Below the pieces are notes generated by a model that did no database searches, was not told where the DNA came from, and was given only the letters and a program-made list of their open reading frames with translations. The translations under genes and the position numbers were made by a program. A stretch of 33,616 nt of DNA from Bacteroidales bacterium (lineage in GTDB: Bacteria > Bacteroidota > Bacteroidia > Bacteroidales > UBA932): positions 3,096 to 36,711 of the forward strand of contig JABUTN010000005.1 of NCBI GenBank assembly GCA_021443665.1, in the 5' to 3' direction. Each line of letters begins with the position of its first letter. Position 1 is the stretch's first letter. Shown piece after piece: positions 17,698 through 26,591 of this stretch.

Positions 17698-19034
17698 CAA
17701 GCCTGAATGCCATCACTCCCATAGATGGACGCTACTATTCGAAAGTAAAGGACCTTTCCAACTATTTCTCGGAATACGCCCTCATCAAATACAGGGCAAT
17801 GGTTGAAGTGGAATACTTCATCGCCTTGTGCGAACTGCCCCTCCCCGAGCTCTCGGGTGTGGAAAGCGGCATTTTCGCCACCCTGAGGTCAATCTACCAG
17901 AATTTCAGCGAAGAGGACGCCCAGAGGGTGAAGGACATAGAGAAGACCACCAACCACGACGTGAAGGCTGTCGAGTATTTCCTCAAGGAGAAATTCGCCT
18001 CCCTCGGGGTGGATGCCCGCCATTGCGAGTTCATCCATTTCGGCCTTACATCCCAGGACATAAACAACACCGCCATCCCCATTTCGCTTATGCAGGGCAT
18101 CGAGGACGTGTATCTCCCCGAACTGCAGACCGTGGTTGACAGCCTCGAGCAGATGGCCCGCGACTGGGCGGACATCCCTATGCTCGCCCACACCCACGGC
18201 CAGCCCGCCTCACCCACACGGCTCGGCAAGGAGATAATGGTCTGGGTGGTGCGTCTGCGCGAGCAGATGAAAGCCCTGAAGGCCGTGCCCTACGCAGCCA
18301 AGTTCGGAGGGGCCACAGGCGGTTTCAACGCCCACTTTGTGGCCTACCCCGACATCGACTGGCACAACTTTGCCGACAGTCTCCTCGAAGACCGCTTCGG
18401 TCTCAAACGTTCCTTCCCCACCACCCAGATTGAGCATTACGACCATATAGCCGCCCTCTTCGACGCCATCAAGCGCATAGGCACCATTCTGATCGACCTT
18501 AGTCGCGACATCTGGACCTATATCTCGATGGAATATTTCCGCCAGAGGGTTGTGGCCGGCGAGGTGGGTTCCAGCGCAATGCCCCACAAGGTCAACCCCA
18601 TCGACTTCGAGAACGCCGAGGGCAACCTCGGACTCAGCGGCGCCGTCTGCGAGCATCTCTCCCGCAAACTCCCCATCTCCAGGATGCAGCGCGACCTGAC
18701 GGACTCCACCGTCCTGCGCAATGTCGGCCTGCCCGTCGCATACAGCGTCATCGCCTTCAAATCCCTGCAGAAAGGACTCGGCAAGCTCATCCTCAACCGC
18801 GAGGCACTCGAGCGCGACCTGGACCGCAACTGGGAAGTCACGGCCGAGGCTGTGCAGACCATCCTGCGCCGCGAAGGCTATCCCAAGCCCTACGAGACCC
18901 TCAAGGCCCTCACCCGCACAGGCAAGGCAATGTCCCAGGAAGTCCTTGTGGAGTTTGTCCGTTCCCTTGACGTCAGAGACAGCGTGAAAGAGGAAATCCT
19001 CAACATCACCCCTTTCAACTACACAGGAAGGTAG
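17691..19034 (+). CDS. purB: Adenylosuccinate lyase
   Basis: 447 aa; LTSQDINNTAIPI, HTHGQPASPTRLGKE, GSSAMPHKVNPIDFENAEGNLG. Confidence 0.95.
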   Translation: MLTSLNAITPIDGRYYSKVKDLSNYFSEYALIKYRAMVEVEYFIALCELPLPELSGVESGIFATLRSIYQNFSEEDAQRVKDIEKTTNHDVKAVEYFLKEKFASLGVDARHCEFIHFGLTSQDINNTAIPISLMQGIEDVYLPELQTVVDSLEQMARDWADIPMLAHTHGQPASPTRLGKEIMVWVVRLREQMKALKAVPYAAKFGGATGGFNAHFVAYPDIDWHNFADSLLEDRFGLKRSFPTTQIEHYDHIAALFDAIKRIGTILIDLSRDIWTYISMEYFRQRVVAGEVGSSAMPHKVNPIDFENAEGNLGLSGAVCEHLSRKLPISRMQRDLTDSTVLRNVGLPVAYSVIAFKSLQKGLGKLILNREALERDLDRNWEVTAEAVQTILRREGYPKPYETLKALTRTGKAMSQEVLVEFVRSLDVRDSVKEEILNITPFNYTGR

Positions 19035-19038
19035 TCCT

Positions 19039-20412
19039 ATGAAAAAATCCTTCCTTTGGATTGCCGCGGCATTGATTGCAGTCTCCGCCTGCAACAAAAA
19101 CGGGGGAGACTCAGACATCAAGGACCTTGAGGCCAAGAAATATCTTTATTCCGCAATGAACCAGTACTACTACTGGTACAAGCACATACCCGAGAAAATC
19201 GATGCCACCCCGGACATTTTCGACATCTTCACCAATATGCTCTACCTGCCCAAAGACAGATGGAGCTGGATGACCACGGGCAAGGCCTGGAGGGACTCCC
19301 AGGAAGGCGTGTCGAGTTCTTCCTACGGAATGTCCCTGGCTCAGGGCAAGATATACTACTATAAGGACTACTCAGTCAAGGTGCGGTACATCTACGAAGG
19401 CTCTCCCCTCTACTCCAAGGGCGTGCGCCGTGGATGGACTCTGACCCATCTGAACGGCACCCCGGTCATGGAACTCATCCGTGACGGCAAATTCGAGGAG
19501 GTATATTCCCGCAGCAGCAACAGTTTCACCTTCACGGACCTTGAGGGCGAGAGCGTTGTCATCAGTGCCTCGCAAAGCGTGGTTTACAGCCGTTCCTACC
19601 TCGCCAGAAAAGTGTTCACCAGCGATGACTTCCCCGGTCTGCAATCCCCTGTAGGCTATTTCAACTACCACTCCTTCAATGTCAATATGGAAGAGGAGGA
19701 TGTTGACGGGACATTCGAGCAGTTCAAGGCCCAGGGCATCAAGGACCTGATAATCGACCTCAGATACAACGGAGGTGGCAATGTGTCCACCGCCGTTCAC
19801 ATAGCGGGCTGGCTTGCCCCCGCATCGGCACACGGAAAGATTTTCTGTTCCCAGATCTATAATGACAAAATCGAGCCCTCATCCTCCGACACCGCTTACA
19901 TAAAGCGCAACAAGAACGCCTTCGACCTCGAGCATCTGATCATCATAGGCGGCGGCAGCACAGCCTCCGCAAGCGAACTGCTCATCAACGGTCTGAGACC
20001 TCTGATGGGCAATGTGAAGTTCAAAACCATAGGCGACACCACCTACGGAAAGCCCAACGGAATGTTCGCCTTCGCGTACCCCGAGGGAGGAAGCCAGGAA
20101 AAATTCTATGACAAGGCGGACTATGTGTTCCTGCCCATCTGCTTCTACACCGTCAATTCCGAGGGATTCGGCGGATACGAGGACGGACTCGTCCCAGACC
20201 TGTACTATCCTGAAAGAATCAATTCCGACTGGGATGCCGAGGAGGACCTGATACGCTCCTCCCTCAACTACATCGCGACAGGCAGTTTCATACAGCCCGT
20301 CAAGCCGCAAAAATCCCCCGCATCACAAAGAGATGCGTTTGTCCTTGATGCAAAACTTGGGGAAGAAAATGCTCCGGGCTACGGTCTGATGTTTATCCCA
20401 GCAACTCGTTGA
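19039..20412 (+). CDS. S41-family (C-terminal processing) protease, predicted lipoprotein
   Basis: Lipobox IAVSAC; PDZ-like region; DLRYNGGGNVSTA; GGGSTASASELLINGLRP; TTYGKPNGM. Confidence 0.85.
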   Translation: MKKSFLWIAAALIAVSACNKNGGDSDIKDLEAKKYLYSAMNQYYYWYKHIPEKIDATPDIFDIFTNMLYLPKDRWSWMTTGKAWRDSQEGVSSSSYGMSLAQGKIYYYKDYSVKVRYIYEGSPLYSKGVRRGWTLTHLNGTPVMELIRDGKFEEVYSRSSNSFTFTDLEGESVVISASQSVVYSRSYLARKVFTSDDFPGLQSPVGYFNYHSFNVNMEEEDVDGTFEQFKAQGIKDLIIDLRYNGGGNVSTAVHIAGWLAPASAHGKIFCSQIYNDKIEPSSSDTAYIKRNKNAFDLEHLIIIGGGSTASASELLINGLRPLMGNVKFKTIGDTTYGKPNGMFAFAYPEGGSQEKFYDKADYVFLPICFYTVNSEGFGGYEDGLVPDLYYPERINSDWDAEEDLIRSSLNYIATGSFIQPVKPQKSPASQRDAFVLDAKLGEENAPGYGLMFIPATR

Positions 20413-20776
20413 GGCGGTCCAAATCCCTTCTCTCCTTCTTGGTGGGCCTGCCGGTGCCACGGTCGCGCTGCATAAAGATGGTCTCTTTGGGAGCCTCCAG
20501 TTTGGCCAGTTCGCTTTCGGGGGTAAGGTCTTCGGCATAGAGGCCGACGGACTTGGCGCCCTGACGGTTACCGATGGGTATCAGCACACGGTAACTGAAA
20601 TGCACGCTGCCCTTCCTGACCTCCACTATGTCTCCCTCCTTTATTTCCTTGGAAGCCTTTGCCGGCACCCCACCCACACTCACCTTACCGCTGCGGCAGG
20701 CCTCAGAAGCATCCGTGCGGGTCTTGAACACGCGGATGCTCCACAGCCATTTGTCTATGCGCTCGGTGTTATCCAT
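20393..20776 (-). CDS. hslR: S4-domain RNA-binding protein (Hsp15-like)
   Basis: MDNTERIDKWLWSIRVFKTRTDASEACRSGKVSVGGVPAKASKEIKEGDIV; upstream part of the supplied ORF is the manA tail out of frame. Confidence 0.88.
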   Translation of the reverse strand: MDNTERIDKWLWSIRVFKTRTDASEACRSGKVSVGGVPAKASKEIKEGDIVEVRKGSVHFSYRVLIPIGNRQGAKSVGLYAEDLTPESELAKLEAPKETIFMQRDRGTGRPTKKERRDLDRLNELLG

Positions 20777-21863
20777 TGTGATGGTGGTGTCCGCAGTCGC
20801 AGTGATCGTGCCCGTGATGCTCGTGCCCGCAATCACAATGATCCTCTTCCACATAGCCGTCTTCGTCCGAGGGTTTCTCTATGTAGGCCTCCACGACCTT
20901 GGCGCTCTCTCCTTCGGGAGAGATGAAGAAGTCGCTCATGGAGGCGGGAATCAGCATCGATTCTCCGGCCTTCATATCCCACTTGCCGGCCGCACACTCC
21001 ACGGTGCAGGCTCCCTCCACACACAGATACACGATGAAGCTTCCGTAGTTCGCCGGGTAGATGTGATACTTGTCCGTGATGGGCAGGATGCTCACGCTGA
21101 AATGCTCGTTGCGGGTAACATAGCCTTGAGCGCGTTCTGCGGGAACAAAATATTTATCGGCATCATACTTCTTGTAATTGATGCAGGTGAAGGCCTCGTC
21201 GAGATGCATCTGGCGGCGGGTGGCGGGGTTAAGTTCGCGGCCCCAGTCGTAAATCCTGTAGGTGGCATCCGAAAGCTGCTGCACCTCCGCAATGGTCACG
21301 CCTCCCGTAGCCGAATGCACGGTGCCAGCCTCGATGTAGAAGAAATCGCCCTTTTTGGGATGCACCACATTGAGCACCTCCTCGAGACGGCCCTCCTTGC
21401 AAAGCTGATAGAACTCGTTGGGCTCGACATCCCTGCTGAAACCCATATACACCACAGCGTCTGGAGCGGCATCCATCACATACCAGCACTCGCTCTTGCC
21501 ATAGCAGCCGTGCCTGTCAAAAGCGGTCTCATCATCGGGATGCACTTGCACGGAGAGACGGTCCTGGATATCAAGGAACTTTATCAGCAGGGGGAACTCA
21601 TTGCCGAAACGCTTGTAGTTGTCCTCTCCCACAAGTTCGTCCATATAGGTCTCCACCAGGTCGTAGAGTTCACACTCTGCCAGAAAACCGTCGGCCACCA
21701 CGGAGCTTGCCTGCTCAAAGCCGCTGACTTCCCAACTCTCCCCTATCACTTTACCGGCATCAAAGGGCTTGTTGAATTTCTTTACCAATTCGTGTCCACC
21801 CCAGGGACGCTCCGAGGGGACGGGATTGAACTTAAGCGGGTATAACTGTTTCATCTTGTCCAT
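20769..21863 (-). CDS. manA: Type I mannose-6-phosphate isomerase with His/Cys-rich C-terminal tail
   Basis: KFNPVPSERPWGGHELVKKF...LSVQVHPDDETAF...FFYIEAGTVHSA; tail EEDHCDCGHEHHGHDHCDCGHHHHNG. Confidence 0.9.
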   Translation of the reverse strand: MDKMKQLYPLKFNPVPSERPWGGHELVKKFNKPFDAGKVIGESWEVSGFEQASSVVADGFLAECELYDLVETYMDELVGEDNYKRFGNEFPLLIKFLDIQDRLSVQVHPDDETAFDRHGCYGKSECWYVMDAAPDAVVYMGFSRDVEPNEFYQLCKEGRLEEVLNVVHPKKGDFFYIEAGTVHSATGGVTIAEVQQLSDATYRIYDWGRELNPATRRQMHLDEAFTCINYKKYDADKYFVPAERAQGYVTRNEHFSVSILPITDKYHIYPANYGSFIVYLCVEGACTVECAAGKWDMKAGESMLIPASMSDFFISPEGESAKVVEAYIEKPSDEDGYVEEDHCDCGHEHHGHDHCDCGHHHHNG

Positions 21864-22689
21864 TATGTTTAGGGATATATTTGCTTACGAGGAAATAGGT
21901 CAGGGCGCAGACGCCGACTGCAATGGCATAGACGAGCCAGTAAGTCTGCGCATCGGCAAACAGGTCACGTACAGAGTCAGTGGCGGACACATCCTCTCCG
22001 AAGACCCTGGAGGCAATCACACTGAAACCATTGTTCACGGCGTGCAGGAAAATGGTGAGCCACAGGCAACCTGTGCGCCAGTAGAGCCAACCGAAGAAAA
22101 CGCCCAGACAGAAAGCGGGAATGGCCTGCCAGGGATTGAGGTGCATTACCGCAAAAATCAACGCGGACCAGAGTATGGCTGCCCTGGGGCTGTAGCCGCG
22201 GCCGATCAGACCACGCAGCATAAATCCCCTGCAGAAGAGTTCCTCAAGCAGGGGGGCGCATACGGCCACTGTCAGCAGCGTCCACCACACATTGCCTCCG
22301 GCAACAAGCGCCTCCATTATCTTTTCAAACCATTCTGAGGTGGGAAGCAGGTTCACTACAGGCTCCACCACAATCTGGAGGGCTATCGTGGCGAGAGCGG
22401 CCAGGGGAAAGAGCAGATAGGGGCTGAATCTCTTGAAATCGGGATTGTTTATGGGCATCTCGGGCACTCCTCCCACAACCAGCTGCTGCGTTTCCGCGGC
22501 CTTGGCATTGGAGCGGACAACAAGGAAGGGCAGCAGGAAGGTCAGAACATAGACCACAAAGGAATATATGTCAGTGTAGGACTTCAGCGGAAGAGCCACG
22601 ATGCTGGCCAGCAACTGACCCAAAACCACCATGCCCAGCAGACCCCAGCATCCGCCCAACGTGGGAAGGTAATAGCGAATCTTCTTCAT
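21832..22689 (-). CDS. CPBP/CAAX-type intramembrane metalloprotease
   Basis: APLLEELFCRGFMLRGL...ALIFAVMHLNPWQAIPAFCLGVFFGWLYWRTG...FLHAVNNG. Confidence 0.88.
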   Translation of the reverse strand: MKKIRYYLPTLGGCWGLLGMVVLGQLLASIVALPLKSYTDIYSFVVYVLTFLLPFLVVRSNAKAAETQQLVVGGVPEMPINNPDFKRFSPYLLFPLAALATIALQIVVEPVVNLLPTSEWFEKIMEALVAGGNVWWTLLTVAVCAPLLEELFCRGFMLRGLIGRGYSPRAAILWSALIFAVMHLNPWQAIPAFCLGVFFGWLYWRTGCLWLTIFLHAVNNGFSVIASRVFGEDVSATDSVRDLFADAQTYWLVYAIAVGVCALTYFLVSKYIPKHNGQDETVIPA

Positions 22690-22700
22690 ATCACGAAAAT

Positions 22701-22733
22701 TTTGCCAAATATAATGAATAATCTATAATTTTG
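22701..22733 (+). promoter_or_regulatory. Promoter of ftsB/divIC-like gene
   Basis: TTTG-N21-TAATTTTG, 8 nt before the ATG at 22742. Confidence 0.65.
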
Positions 22734-22741
22734 TCGCCGAT

Positions 22742-23077
22742 ATGGTACGAGAAGCACTCAAAAAACAACTTGCCCGGCTCCGGGAGTTCAAGCAGGAACA
22801 CCCTTGGGCAAAGGTTCTCATCAACCAGTACCTTATCATTGTGGTGGTGTTCGGATCGCTGTTCTTCTTTGTCGGCAACTCAAATGTCCTCACCTGGATC
22901 CGCGACAGGCACACCATCGAGGCACAAAACAAGCAGATTGAAGAATACCGCCGACAGATAGCCGCCACGGACTCTGCCCTGTACCATATCCAGCACAGCA
23001 AGGACACAATAGAAAAATACGCCCGCGAGCATTTCTATTACCACGAGGACGACGAGGAAATATTTGTTGTGAGATAG
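22742..23077 (+). CDS. FtsB/DivIC-type septum formation initiator
   Basis: 111 aa, single TM then coiled coil (IEAQNKQIEEYRRQIAATDSALYHIQHSKDTIEKYAREHFYY). Confidence 0.85.
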   Translation: MVREALKKQLARLREFKQEHPWAKVLINQYLIIVVVFGSLFFFVGNSNVLTWIRDRHTIEAQNKQIEEYRRQIAATDSALYHIQHSKDTIEKYAREHFYYHEDDEEIFVVR

Positions 23078-23080
23078 GAC

Positions 23081-23635
23081 TCAGCGGTTGTACTGGGTCA
23101 TCGTCTGCGAAAGCCCGGCCAAAGCGAAAGACTTGACGGCATCTATGGCCCGGGGAATGGAAGCCCTGATGGTTTCCAACTCGTCCGGAGTCCACTTCCC
23201 GAGAACATAATCGATCTGGTCTCCCACCTTGGGGCCTATGCCCACACGCAGGCGGGGATACTCGGTGGTGCCGATCATCTCTGCGATGTTCGCAAGTCCG
23301 TTGTGCCCCCCGTCGCTCCCCTTCCCGCGCAGACGCAGGGTGCCAAGAGGCAGGGCAAGGTCATCCACCACCACGAGCAGGCTCTCCGGGGTGAGATTCA
23401 GTTTCTTAAGCCAATAGCTGACGGCCTTCCCGCTCAGGTTCATATAGGTGGAAGGTTTCAGGAGATGGAACGTGCGGCCCTTGAATCTTATCTGGGCCAC
23501 ATCCCCATAGCGGTCTGATGAAAAAGAAATGTTGGATGCCTGCGCCCAGGCATCCAACACCATAAATCCTGTATTGTGGCGAGTCTCGAAGTACTCGGCG
23601 CCAATATTCCCAAGTCCTACTATCAGGAAATTCAT
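23081..23635 (-). CDS. pth: Peptidyl-tRNA hydrolase
   Basis: LIVGLGNIGAEYFETRHNTGFMVLD...KPSTYMNLSGKAV...VVVDDLALPLGTLRLRGKGSDGGHNGL. Confidence 0.95.
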   Translation of the reverse strand: MNFLIVGLGNIGAEYFETRHNTGFMVLDAWAQASNISFSSDRYGDVAQIRFKGRTFHLLKPSTYMNLSGKAVSYWLKKLNLTPESLLVVVDDLALPLGTLRLRGKGSDGGHNGLANIAEMIGTTEYPRLRVGIGPKVGDQIDYVLGKWTPDELETIRASIPRAIDAVKSFALAGLSQTMTQYNR

Positions 23636-23649
23636 AGGACCGGCAACGA

Positions 23650-24225
23650 TTACTGAGCCTCAGTGGCAGCGGCGGCAGCGGCACGGGTGTGCTTGACTGC
23701 GCAAACCATAGTCACCTTGGGGGAAACGATGGTGATACCGTCAAACTTGAGGTCACCGGCATTGATCTGCTGGCCAAGACCCAAAGAGGTGATATCGACT
23801 GTAAGCACATCGGGAAGGGCTGCGGGAAGACCGCAGACTTTGAGTTTGCGGGCACCGGGAACGAACTTGCCGCCGACGCGCACACCTTCTGAGTTACCTG
23901 TGATTTCAATGGGAACATTGATGGTCACGTTCTTGTCCTCGGAGATGGCCAGGAAATCAGCGTGGAGGGCCTGGTCGGCGATGGGATGGAACTGGATGTC
24001 GTGGAGAACCGCGAGATAGCTCTTACCCTCGATTGTAAGGTCAACAAGGTAGCTGTTGGGAGTGTGGGTAAGGAGTTTGAGGTCAGCGGCCTGAAGTGTG
24101 AAGTTCACATTCTCGATACCATTGCCATAAAGATTGCAGGGAACGCCCCCATTTTTGCGCAGATTCTTGACATCTGACTTTTTGCCCAAAGAACGGGCCA
24201 CACCGTTAAGTGAAATGTGTTTCAT
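23650..24225 (-). CDS. rplY: 50S ribosomal protein L25/general stress protein Ctc
   Basis: 191 aa; GVPCNLYG, YLAVLHDIQFHPIADQALHADFLAI, VRVGGKFVPGARKLKVCGLPAALPDVLTVDIT. Confidence 0.93.
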   Translation of the reverse strand: MKHISLNGVARSLGKKSDVKNLRKNGGVPCNLYGNGIENVNFTLQAADLKLLTHTPNSYLVDLTIEGKSYLAVLHDIQFHPIADQALHADFLAISEDKNVTINVPIEITGNSEGVRVGGKFVPGARKLKVCGLPAALPDVLTVDITSLGLGQQINAGDLKFDGITIVSPKVTMVCAVKHTRAAAAAATEAQ

Positions 24226-24308
24226 TGTGTTTTGTTTAAAATGTGTTACTCAGTCCGGAATGGCCGGACCCCATTGCACAAAAAAGCTTCAAGCTTTTCA
24301 AGCGGCCG

Positions 24309-24338
24309 CAAATATAGCCAATTTTTTCTATTCCACAA
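24309..24338 (-). promoter_or_regulatory. Promoter of rplY-pth
   Basis: Minus strand TTG-N19-TATATTTG, upstream part overlapping the end of the C11 peptidase gene. Confidence 0.55.
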
Positions 24339-25587
24339 CCATTCCCACCGCTTTGTTCCAGTCAAAGCCAAGGTAGAAACTGTCCAGTTTGCTGTGGCGG
24401 GGATTGGAAATGTAGGTGCTCAGGCCGCAGAACCTCTTGATCCTGAACTCCGTATGCCCTCCGAGTTTGTATTCGGGAGTGGCGGCCTTGAAGCGGCAGG
24501 CCCTGTCCCAGGCGGCACATAGTTCGGCATATTGTTCTGGAGTGGAAATCCTCTCCATAAGGTCAAGATAGTCATAGAAATAGTGTCTGCCCATACGGAA
24601 GTAGCCCTGGACCTTGTCCATAGGAAGCCCTTCAATCTTGTAGGCCGTCCCTTCCCCGTCACGCTCCAGTGAAGAGAACACAGCCCGGCTCTTCTCGGCA
24701 ACCTCGGCGAGTTCCGAGGTCTTGAAAACTGAAATCGTGGCACCCGTGTCTATGTACTCATAATAAGTGTAGTAAATGTCAGCGGCGGCCACCACTCCGT
24801 CCTCGTCCATTTTGAAGAAAGGTTCTATCACGGTGTCGTAGGGATAGCCGTCCGTCAGAATCTCCGCTGCGGAACTCATCACGAAATCGCACTTGTCCCT
24901 CAACTGGTACACAGTCTCAATGCCACCCATCAGGCAGGCATCAAAGGCGATGAAGTCATAGTGGAAGGGAAGGCAGGCGCACAGGTCGCAAATCTCCATC
25001 TCCGCCTTCGCGTTATATCTGTCGTGCAGGCCCCAGGTCTTCACCATATCGGCATAGGGGTCTTCCATCTGCGCGGGGGCGGGCCTCAGGAACACGCTGC
25101 CGTCCGGAGCTGTGACGGACTCGGTCGGATTGGAATAGAATCCCTTGGGAAGCCAGCCCGTGCCGTGCGAACTAAGTATGAGCCCCCTCTGCTTGACGGG
25201 AAAGAAACTTTCGGCATCGTTGATCACGGTAGCAAGCACCTCGGCGCTGGCGGAATTCTGATGCGGGTATTTTTTCAGGGTGTCGATGACCAGGGCCATA
25301 TCCTTCTTGTAATACCTGCACAGGGTGGGGCATTCTTCCCTTTCGCTGTCAAGATACACGAGAAGGACCTTGTCCTCCCCGCCCGTGAGATAGCCCGGGA
25401 CATAACCCTGCTTTATCTCCTCTATATCCGCGCTCACCGCAGTGGCAAGGCTGTTCTTGTATGCCGCTATGTACACCAGTATCGACTTGGAGGCCTCTCC
25501 CTCGGGGGGCACAGGCGTGTCCTGATTGCAGGATGCGAGGGTGAAAAGGGCGGCTATAATTGTGATTATGGAGTAAAAGCGCTTCAT
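24328..25587 (-). CDS. Clostripain-family (C11) cysteine peptidase, predicted lipoprotein
   Basis: Start MKRFYSIITIIAALFTLASC; LILSSHGTGW; FDACLMGGIETVYQLRDKCDFVMSSAAEI. Confidence 0.87.
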   Translation of the reverse strand: MKRFYSIITIIAALFTLASCNQDTPVPPEGEASKSILVYIAAYKNSLATAVSADIEEIKQGYVPGYLTGGEDKVLLVYLDSEREECPTLCRYYKKDMALVIDTLKKYPHQNSASAEVLATVINDAESFFPVKQRGLILSSHGTGWLPKGFYSNPTESVTAPDGSVFLRPAPAQMEDPYADMVKTWGLHDRYNAKAEMEICDLCACLPFHYDFIAFDACLMGGIETVYQLRDKCDFVMSSAAEILTDGYPYDTVIEPFFKMDEDGVVAAADIYYTYYEYIDTGATISVFKTSELAEVAEKSRAVFSSLERDGEGTAYKIEGLPMDKVQGYFRMGRHYFYDYLDLMERISTPEQYAELCAAWDRACRFKAATPEYKLGGHTEFRIKRFCGLSTYISNPRHSKLDSFYLGFDWNKAVGMVVE

Positions 25588-25606
25588 TTTTCTTTCTTTG
25601 GAATCG

Positions 25607-25639
25607 CAAATATAGAAATAATACTTAACTTTGTCCAAA
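25607..25639 (-). promoter_or_regulatory. Promoter of C11 peptidase
   Basis: Minus strand TTTG-N21-TATATTTG. Confidence 0.65.
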
Positions 25640-25658
25640 TCAATAAATACATAAAGTT

Positions 25659-25922
25659 ATGAAGACAAGCACATTTTTCGCATTCCTTTCAGGCGCTCTT
25701 GTAGGTGCCGCAGCCGCCATCCTTTATGCCCCCCAGTCCGGTGAGAAAACCCGCCAGCAGCTTTCAGAGGGTATCGACAAGGAATATCAGAAGATAAAGG
25801 TCCAACTCGAGAAGGCCAAAGCCGCCTGCGAGAAAGCCTGCGCAAAGGCCGAGGCCGCCATCGAGGAAATCAGCGAGGAAATCAAGGATACAGCCGAAGA
25901 GATATCAGAAATCGCCGAATAA
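25659..25922 (+). CDS. YtxH-domain protein
   Basis: 87 aa; FLSGALVGAAAAILYAPQSGEKTRQQL then charged helix. Confidence 0.85.
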   Translation: MKTSTFFAFLSGALVGAAAAILYAPQSGEKTRQQLSEGIDKEYQKIKVQLEKAKAACEKACAKAEAAIEEISEEIKDTAEEISEIAE

Positions 25923-25930
25923 ATCCCCCT

Positions 25931-26335
25931 ATGAGCAACACTCCGAAAGAAAATCCTAACCCCCTGGAAGATCTTTTCATCGCGGTCAAGGATTATATGG
26001 ATTTGCGCATCGACCAGATAAAACTCCACTTGGCGGAGAATATGGCCAAAACCTATAGCCGTATCCTTTCCGCCATAGTGTGTTTGCTGCTGGGCGGCAT
26101 CGCATTTTCCTTCATTGCAGTGGCCTACTACAAATGGATTTCGGCACTGCTGCTGACGGCTGCCCCCGTATATCACGAGTTCTGGGCAAGCATCATCACG
26201 GCAGCCACCGTCATCATACTGCTTGTGATGGTACTGCTGTTCAGGGAAAAGTTGCTTCTGGGCAGCTCGATCCGCATGTTCATCCGTATGTTTTTTGAAG
26301 AAAAGGACCAAGACGAAAATGGCAGCAAAAAATGA
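25931..26335 (+). CDS. Phage holin-X/YqjE-like two-TM protein
   Basis: 134 aa; DYMDLRIDQIKLHLAENMAKTYSRIL then two TM hairpins. Confidence 0.75.
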   Translation: MSNTPKENPNPLEDLFIAVKDYMDLRIDQIKLHLAENMAKTYSRILSAIVCLLLGGIAFSFIAVAYYKWISALLLTAAPVYHEFWASIITAATVIILLVMVLLFREKLLLGSSIRMFIRMFFEEKDQDENGSKK

Positions 26336-26573
26336 CAGAATAAAGGCCTACCTCTCCATCTCGAACGCCAAGGACCTTCAGTACCAGAGGCGTCTTCTCG
26401 AATCGAGGATAGACCACCAGGAGCTTATGATATCCTACAAGGTGAAATCCCTCTGGGACTATGTCTCCCCCACCCGTCTGCTGCGTGACGGATGCAATGC
26501 ATTGGCGGCAAGAAACAAGAAATTCAACATCTTCGTGCGCACATACGAATTCGTGCGCTCAATCCTGTCATAA
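26319..26573 (+). CDS. Small basic conserved-type protein (YqjK-like position)
   Basis: Start MAAKNDRIKAYLSISNAKDLQ, overlaps the holin-X gene by 17 nt. Confidence 0.6.
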   Translation: MAAKNDRIKAYLSISNAKDLQYQRRLLESRIDHQELMISYKVKSLWDYVSPTRLLRDGCNALAARNKKFNIFVRTYEFVRSILS

Positions 26574-26591
26574 GCGCAAAGGACCGATTCA

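Noticed and set aside
20777-20854. N-terminal extension of the hslR ORF (MWKRIIVIAGTSITGTITATADTTIT)
   Set aside because: It is the manA His/Cys tail read in another frame; hslR starts at MDNTERIDKW.
25931-26335. Prophage signal from the holin-like protein
   Set aside because: No other phage genes nearby; the holin-X/YqjE family is commonly chromosomal and non-phage.
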